Below, piece after piece: positions 51,831 to 55,383 of a DNA stretch of 55,383 nt. Origin of the DNA: Helicobacteraceae bacterium (GTDB lineage: Bacteria > Campylobacterota > Campylobacteria > Campylobacterales > Sulfurimonadaceae); assembly GCA_027066325.1 (NCBI GenBank), contig JAMONY010000011.1:1-55383 (forward strand), in the 5' to 3' direction. Each line of letters starts with the position of its first letter. The stretch's first letter is position 1. The position numbers and the translations under genes were made by a program. The notes beneath the pieces were generated by a model that searched no databases, was not told where the DNA came from, and saw only the letters and a program-made list of their open reading frames with translations.

Positions 51831-52484
51831 CTAGTTAAATCTCTCTTCTATAGCCCGCAAGAGAGCATTGTCTTTATGGTTTATAAAGTAGCTCATACTC
51901 TTGTTGCTATCTATGGTGTCTGTTATGCTTCCATTGATATCTACTATATCGTCCATACTCTTGTTGGTATCTGTGGAGACTATCTCAATATAGCTATTGT
52001 CTGCATAAGTGACGATACTGGTGCGAGTCTTTGGGAGTGAGAGATTGTTTTCAAGCAAAAAAGAGATATCTGTGTATTCACCTACTTTAAATGTCAGCTC
52101 TTCATAACCTTTGGAGCTGTTGAAAATATCAACCATAGATTGAGTGTATAAAACTATAAAAAATTTCTTAAGTTTTGTATCCATTAGAGATATCTTGCGA
52201 CCATTGTCTAGCTCTCTCTCATCTTTTGTGCGTATTTTTAAAATAGCAAAAGATGCTAACGATACAGAACCACACTCTTTTTGCTCATCTGTGGGTGTGT
52301 ATTTTATGGAGATAGATAGTAGCTGATCTCTATTTAATGAGATAGCATTTACTATATCTGAGTCTATGCACTTGGAGATATATAGACCATCTGGTATGTT
52401 GTGGTCGTGGTTATTTTTATCATCACCACATCCAGCAGCCAGCAGCCCAAGCAGTAGTGCTGCTACTATAGATACACCCTTCAT
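51831..52484 (-). CDS. Lipoprotein of unknown function
   Basis: 217 residues with lipobox LLAAGC (Cys19) followed by GDDKNNHDHN, a sequence that could bind metal. The rest has alternating beta-like strands and an Asp/Ser/Thr-rich C-terminal stretch (TDTNKSMDDIVDINGSITDTIDSNKSMSYF) with the imperfect repeat DxNKSM occurring twice. AGGAG lies before the ATG. It is convergent with the small lipoprotein and divergent from the membrane protein gene at 52714. No recognised family. Confidence 0.65.
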   Translation of the reverse strand: MKGVSIVAALLLGLLAAGCGDDKNNHDHNIPDGLYISKCIDSDIVNAISLNRDQLLSISIKYTPTDEQKECGSVSLASFAILKIRTKDERELDNGRKISLMDTKLKKFFIVLYTQSMVDIFNSSKGYEELTFKVGEYTDISFLLENNLSLPKTRTSIVTYADNSYIEIVSTDTNKSMDDIVDINGSITDTIDSNKSMSYFINHKDNALLRAIEERFN

Positions 52485-52565
52485 GGCTACTCCTTATGTC
52501 AACTTTTAGTAGTTTGACAAAAAGATTTTACTCTTATTTTAGTTAAGATATGTTGAACTGGATTT

Positions 52566-52578
52566 ATGAGATTCTCAT
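52566..52578. promoter_or_regulatory. Palindrome in the 229-bp divergent intergenic region
   Basis: ATGAGA-T-TCTCAT is a perfect 6-1-6 inverted repeat in the largest gene-free stretch of the window (52485-52713). A TATAAT at about 52604-52609 lies 26 bases downstream, so it may regulate the membrane protein gene. Otherwise I see only a 37-codon ORF (52623-52733) of doubtful reality. Confidence 0.4.
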
Positions 52579-52713
52579 GAGGCTTTTATGTAAAATATAC
52601 TATAATTGCTCAATGAGTAGAAATGATACTTGATCAGATATTTAAAGCTTATTTTAGAGATGTTCCTATGAGTTTTACTGATTGTCACAATAAACATCCA
52701 AGGGAGAGTTTAG

Positions 52714-53124
52714 ATGTATATGCGACGCTCTAGTGAGTTTTATAACTGGTTTGTAATGGCTGCTATTGCTCTATTTGTGGCAAATAATTGGTGGCTAAAG
52801 TTTGAGTATCACAACTGGATAACAGGAAAGTTATCTGACCTACTTTTCTGCTTCTTCTTTCCTTTGTATATCTCTGCTGTATTGGGCTTCATCACAAACT
52901 GGAGTAGAGACATGCGCATCTATAGTGGCGTAGTGTTGACATCAGTGCTGTTTGTTAGCATGAAAACATCTATGACCTTTTCAACCTATGTAAGTGATAT
53001 CTTCTCAATCTTCACAGAAGCGGTAGTGGGGCAAAGTAGTATAAATATTGTTGACTCTACGGATCTGATAGTTCTGCCTGTTATGATCTGTTCAGTACTA
53101 GTAGCGTTAAAAATAAGGAGTTAG
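52714..53124 (+). CDS. Small multi-spanning membrane protein, unknown
   Basis: 136 residues with four predicted membrane helices (about 11-27, 43-62, 72-90, 115-133). ITGKLSDLLFCFFFPLYISAVL resembles a GKLSDxxxLxFFPL sequence I have seen in uncharacterised membrane proteins of several phyla. GGGAGAG gives a ribosome site 8 bases before the ATG. The next gene follows 2 bases later, so they form a pair. Confidence 0.65.
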   Translation: MYMRRSSEFYNWFVMAAIALFVANNWWLKFEYHNWITGKLSDLLFCFFFPLYISAVLGFITNWSRDMRIYSGVVLTSVLFVSMKTSMTFSTYVSDIFSIFTEAVVGQSSINIVDSTDLIVLPVMICSVLVALKIRS

Positions 53125-53126
53125 TT

Positions 53127-54044
53127 TTGACAAAACCATACCATTTTAAACATTTTATACAAGCAGTTGGTCTGATTGCTCTTCTGCCACTACTAGTAGG
53201 ACATGGCTTTGGTGGGTCAAACTTTAAGCCATGTGTTAAGAGCGATCCAAAAGCACCATCTACTATACGCAACTATGAGACTTTTAAAGATTCAAGGGAG
53301 TGTTATGTGCGTAGTATCTATTTTCTCTCTGGGTCTAGCTACTATAAGTCAGATATCAATATCGGCAATAGTTTGGAGTTAGATATTAAAGGTGCTAGTT
53401 ATCAGAGTTTGGAAAAATCTATGGGAAAATCGATCTCGACTCTTGTAATTAAAGAGTCATCTTTATCTCAAGCTAGTTACGCCTCAGTATCTATAAATAG
53501 AGTAGCGCGCGACTCAGGACTTTCTGGTTTTGGAGAGCTTTGGATGCATGACTTTTTAGGCAATGGTGTCAAACTTGTCCACCCAACCAAATACCCATCA
53601 CTATTGGCATTAAAGTTTGATGTGCAATCTAGCGATTATGGTAGTGATCAAAACTCCACTATCTCTAACCTCTCTGGCTACATGCTAGCAGGCGATAGCT
53701 TAGGATTAGCAGATATAGAGCTTGGAGATACGGTTGAGATATCTATAAATGAGCAGATTATCTATGAGATGAGCTCTGCTTCATCGCCAGTAAAATTCTC
53801 ACCTCTTGTATTTAAGGCTATACCTGGCGATAAGCTACATATTGTAGTCAAAAATAGTGATCAAGTTGATCAAAATATCTCTTCACTCTGGCTGTTTACC
53901 CCAAGCGGAGATGGAATCAAGCTATTTCATGGTGGCGTAGAAGGTGACTCTAGTATAGATTTTCACAATACTTTTATAGATGTTTCATATGAGCTTCCAA
54001 GTTATCTATTGATGCCACCTATTCCTCAGCTTTTGCAAGATTAG
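53127..54044 (+). CDS. Exported beta-rich protein, unknown
   Basis: 305 residues from a TTG start preceded by AAGGAG. N-terminal hydrophobic segment (FIQAVGLIALLPLLVGHGF) is a signal peptide or anchor. Two cysteines near the start (KPCVKSD, SRECYVR) could pair. The remainder is rich in beta-type segments with Ser/Asp/Gly and no recognisable motif. Two bases after the small membrane protein gene, which suggests the two products act together at the envelope. Confidence 0.6.
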   Translation: MTKPYHFKHFIQAVGLIALLPLLVGHGFGGSNFKPCVKSDPKAPSTIRNYETFKDSRECYVRSIYFLSGSSYYKSDINIGNSLELDIKGASYQSLEKSMGKSISTLVIKESSLSQASYASVSINRVARDSGLSGFGELWMHDFLGNGVKLVHPTKYPSLLALKFDVQSSDYGSDQNSTISNLSGYMLAGDSLGLADIELGDTVEISINEQIIYEMSSASSPVKFSPLVFKAIPGDKLHIVVKNSDQVDQNISSLWLFTPSGDGIKLFHGGVEGDSSIDFHNTFIDVSYELPSYLLMPPIPQLLQD

Positions 54045-54070
54045 ACTAGCAGAGCAGAGATAGCAGTTGG

Positions 54071-55315
54071 CTATGTTAGATTTGTGAGTATCTTGTAGAG
54101 CTCATATGTATCTTTGCTACCAGCTAGTTCGCGGATAGAGTGCATGGCATATGTTGCTATGCCTACATCTATACTCTGTATGCCTAGTCGCGTAGCTGTA
54201 ATTGGTCCTATGGTGGAGCCACAACCCAGATCAGAGCGCGATACAAAAAGTTGAGTCTGCATGTTGTTGGCTAGTGCTTGGTGTTTAAAGCGTGCGATAC
54301 TGTTTGAGTTGGATGTATATTTTTGGTTGGAGTTAATCTTAATAACTACTCCCGCGTTGATATGTGGAGCATGTAGAGGGTCATGTCGATCTGGATAGCT
54401 TGGGTGGATAGCGTGTGCATTATCACAAGAGATTAGAAGTGAGCTCTGTAGTAGCTGTGCATATGACTCATAACTACCTCTCATGCGTCTTAATGTCTGC
54501 TCTAAAAATGGTCCAGCAGCACCTGATGCACTTGCGCTACCTACCTCTTCATGGTCGCTACATACCATAAGTAGAGCTCTATCGCTAGGGCTACTACAGA
54601 GTGTTAACAGTGCAGTAAAGCAGCTTAGTAGATTGTCTAGTCTTGCTGATGAGATAAACTCAAGATCTGCACCTATCATGGACGCTTTTGCGCTATCGTA
54701 GAGGCTTAGCTCAAAACTTAGCGGTTTAGATGAGACTCCAGCTCTTTTAAGCTCATCTTGTAGTAGTTGTTCAAAACCCTTACCGTCACTTGTGGCAAAG
54801 ATAGCGCTCATATCTGTTTGAGGATTGATGGAGTGATTGCTATTTGCACTCTTGTCAAGGTGAATTGCGAGTGATGGTATAGTACAGACTGCTCTTTGTG
54901 TGTCTATTAGGACACTTTTGATTCCATTGTCAACATATGAGACTCTACCTGCTATGGCAAGTTCTCTATCAAACCAGCTATGAAGCAGCACTCCACCATA
55001 TGGCTCTATAGCCAAAGAGTTGATACCAGAGTGTTGTGTTTGAGGGTTTGCTCTTACTCTAAGATCTGGTGAATCTGTGTGTGCTCCTATCATGATATAG
55101 TTACTATCTTTAGTGTGATTAAAGGCAATGATTGATGATCCATTGCGCACAACAAAGTATCTTCTACCCACTTCAAGATGGTAGTCAGATTGCTCATCTA
55201 GCTCTATAAAACCAGCATTTTCTAACATCTTAGCCATATTGCTTGTGGCATGAAAGGGTGTTGGTGAAGCGTCTAAAAAGCCTAAAAGTGCATCATTGAA
55301 CTCTGTTAATTTCAT
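54071..55315 (-). CDS. apeB: M18-family aminopeptidase
   Basis: About 414 residues from the Met at 55315 (MKLTEFNDALLGFLDASPTPFHA), chosen because GGAG lies 7 bases before it; the track start at 55369 lacks this. Metal and catalytic residues sit in IMIGAHTDSPDLRV, VCSDHEEVGSASASGA and the C-terminal AMHSIRELAG. M18 (aspartyl/leucyl aminopeptidase-like) enzymes are cytosolic dodecamers that remove N-terminal residues from peptides. Length is normal for the family. Confidence 0.9.
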   Translation of the reverse strand: MKLTEFNDALLGFLDASPTPFHATSNMAKMLENAGFIELDEQSDYHLEVGRRYFVVRNGSSIIAFNHTKDSNYIMIGAHTDSPDLRVRANPQTQHSGINSLAIEPYGGVLLHSWFDRELAIAGRVSYVDNGIKSVLIDTQRAVCTIPSLAIHLDKSANSNHSINPQTDMSAIFATSDGKGFEQLLQDELKRAGVSSKPLSFELSLYDSAKASMIGADLEFISSARLDNLLSCFTALLTLCSSPSDRALLMVCSDHEEVGSASASGAAGPFLEQTLRRMRGSYESYAQLLQSSLLISCDNAHAIHPSYPDRHDPLHAPHINAGVVIKINSNQKYTSNSNSIARFKHQALANNMQTQLFVSRSDLGCGSTIGPITATRLGIQSIDVGIATYAMHSIRELAGSKDTYELYKILTNLT

Positions 55316-55383
55316 CTGTACTCCAAAAGTCATAAAAGTTAAACCACTGTAGCGGATAACGCCTAACACACCGCTCTAATGAT

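Noticed and set aside
52623-52733. Possible 37-codon leader ORF before the membrane protein gene
   Set aside because: It overlaps the next start, has no ribosome site or conserved pattern visible, and could be chance.

Overview
The window looks like a chromosomal segment of a denitrifying member of the Campylobacterota (Epsilonproteobacteria), probably a free-living Sulfurimonas/Sulfurovum-like lineage rather than Campylobacter or Helicobacter. The evidence is gene order and protein type: a plsY-folB-HsrA/CosR-type regulator-ferredoxin-Ppx/GppA block and an accD-rlmH-DksA-like block, both of which I recall from Campylobacter, plus an AT-rich base composition with heavy use of ATA and AGA codons. 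The genus is inference. I saw no rRNA, tRNA, CRISPR array, IS element or integrase, and no gene-free stretch over 300 bases (the longest, 52485-52713, is 229 bases).

Layout. 1-2423 (+) is the 3' part of a helicase-nuclease of type III restriction character. It is AT-richer than what follows and ends in a hairpin terminator whose loop holds the stop codon. 2443-3800 (+) is a compact MarR regulator plus secreted double SnoaL-like protein, each preceded by the same perfect 16-bp palindrome. 3923-8959 (-) is a tight operon: nadA, nadC, a DHH phosphoesterase, an M23 peptidase and an ApbE-like flavin transferase. 9003-13789 (+) runs plsY, folB, an HsrA/CosR-type response regulator with an adjacent histidine kinase, a 2[4Fe-4S] ferredoxin and Ppx/GppA. 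13780-14906 (-) holds a membrane-tethered HPt protein and an NsrR-like Rrf2 regulator, divergent from norC-norB-norD-norQ (15069-19527, +).

19511-31640 (-) holds a PrcB-like lipoprotein with a subtilisin-like lipoprotein protease, an unknown membrane protein, the DksA-like/rlmH/thiE/accD block and gltD-gltB. 31781-35126 has recO, a hotdog thioesterase, a periplasmic-binding-fold protein, a family 4 uracil-DNA glycosylase and a small cytochrome c. 35163-40058 (-) holds a YidB/DUF937 protein and an overlapping operon of LTA-synthase-like sulfatase, dual-specificity phosphatase, PAP2 phosphatase and trmA. 40133-51793 (+) has the CCA-adding enzyme, a cysteine-rich secreted protein, perR, a di-haem peroxidase, a lipoprotein with a remarkable nested repeat, modABC, narK, a PP2C-protein kinase fusion and a tiny lipoprotein. 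51831-55315 holds unknown envelope proteins and an M18 aminopeptidase, the last on the minus strand.

How they fit. Nitrate/nitrite transport (narK), molybdate uptake (modABC, for molybdenum cofactor enzymes), nitric oxide reductase with its assembly factors and an Rrf2 sensor form a nitrogen-oxide respiration theme. PerR, the di-haem peroxidase and the HsrA/CosR-type regulator form a redox-stress theme. The points I find most worth checking are the HsrA/CosR homologue that here has an intact receiver and an adjacent kinase, the 4 x 3 nested-repeat peptidoglycan-binding lipoprotein, the dentilisin-like protease/lipoprotein pair, the envelope-phosphate operon, and several perfect palindromes in promoters.
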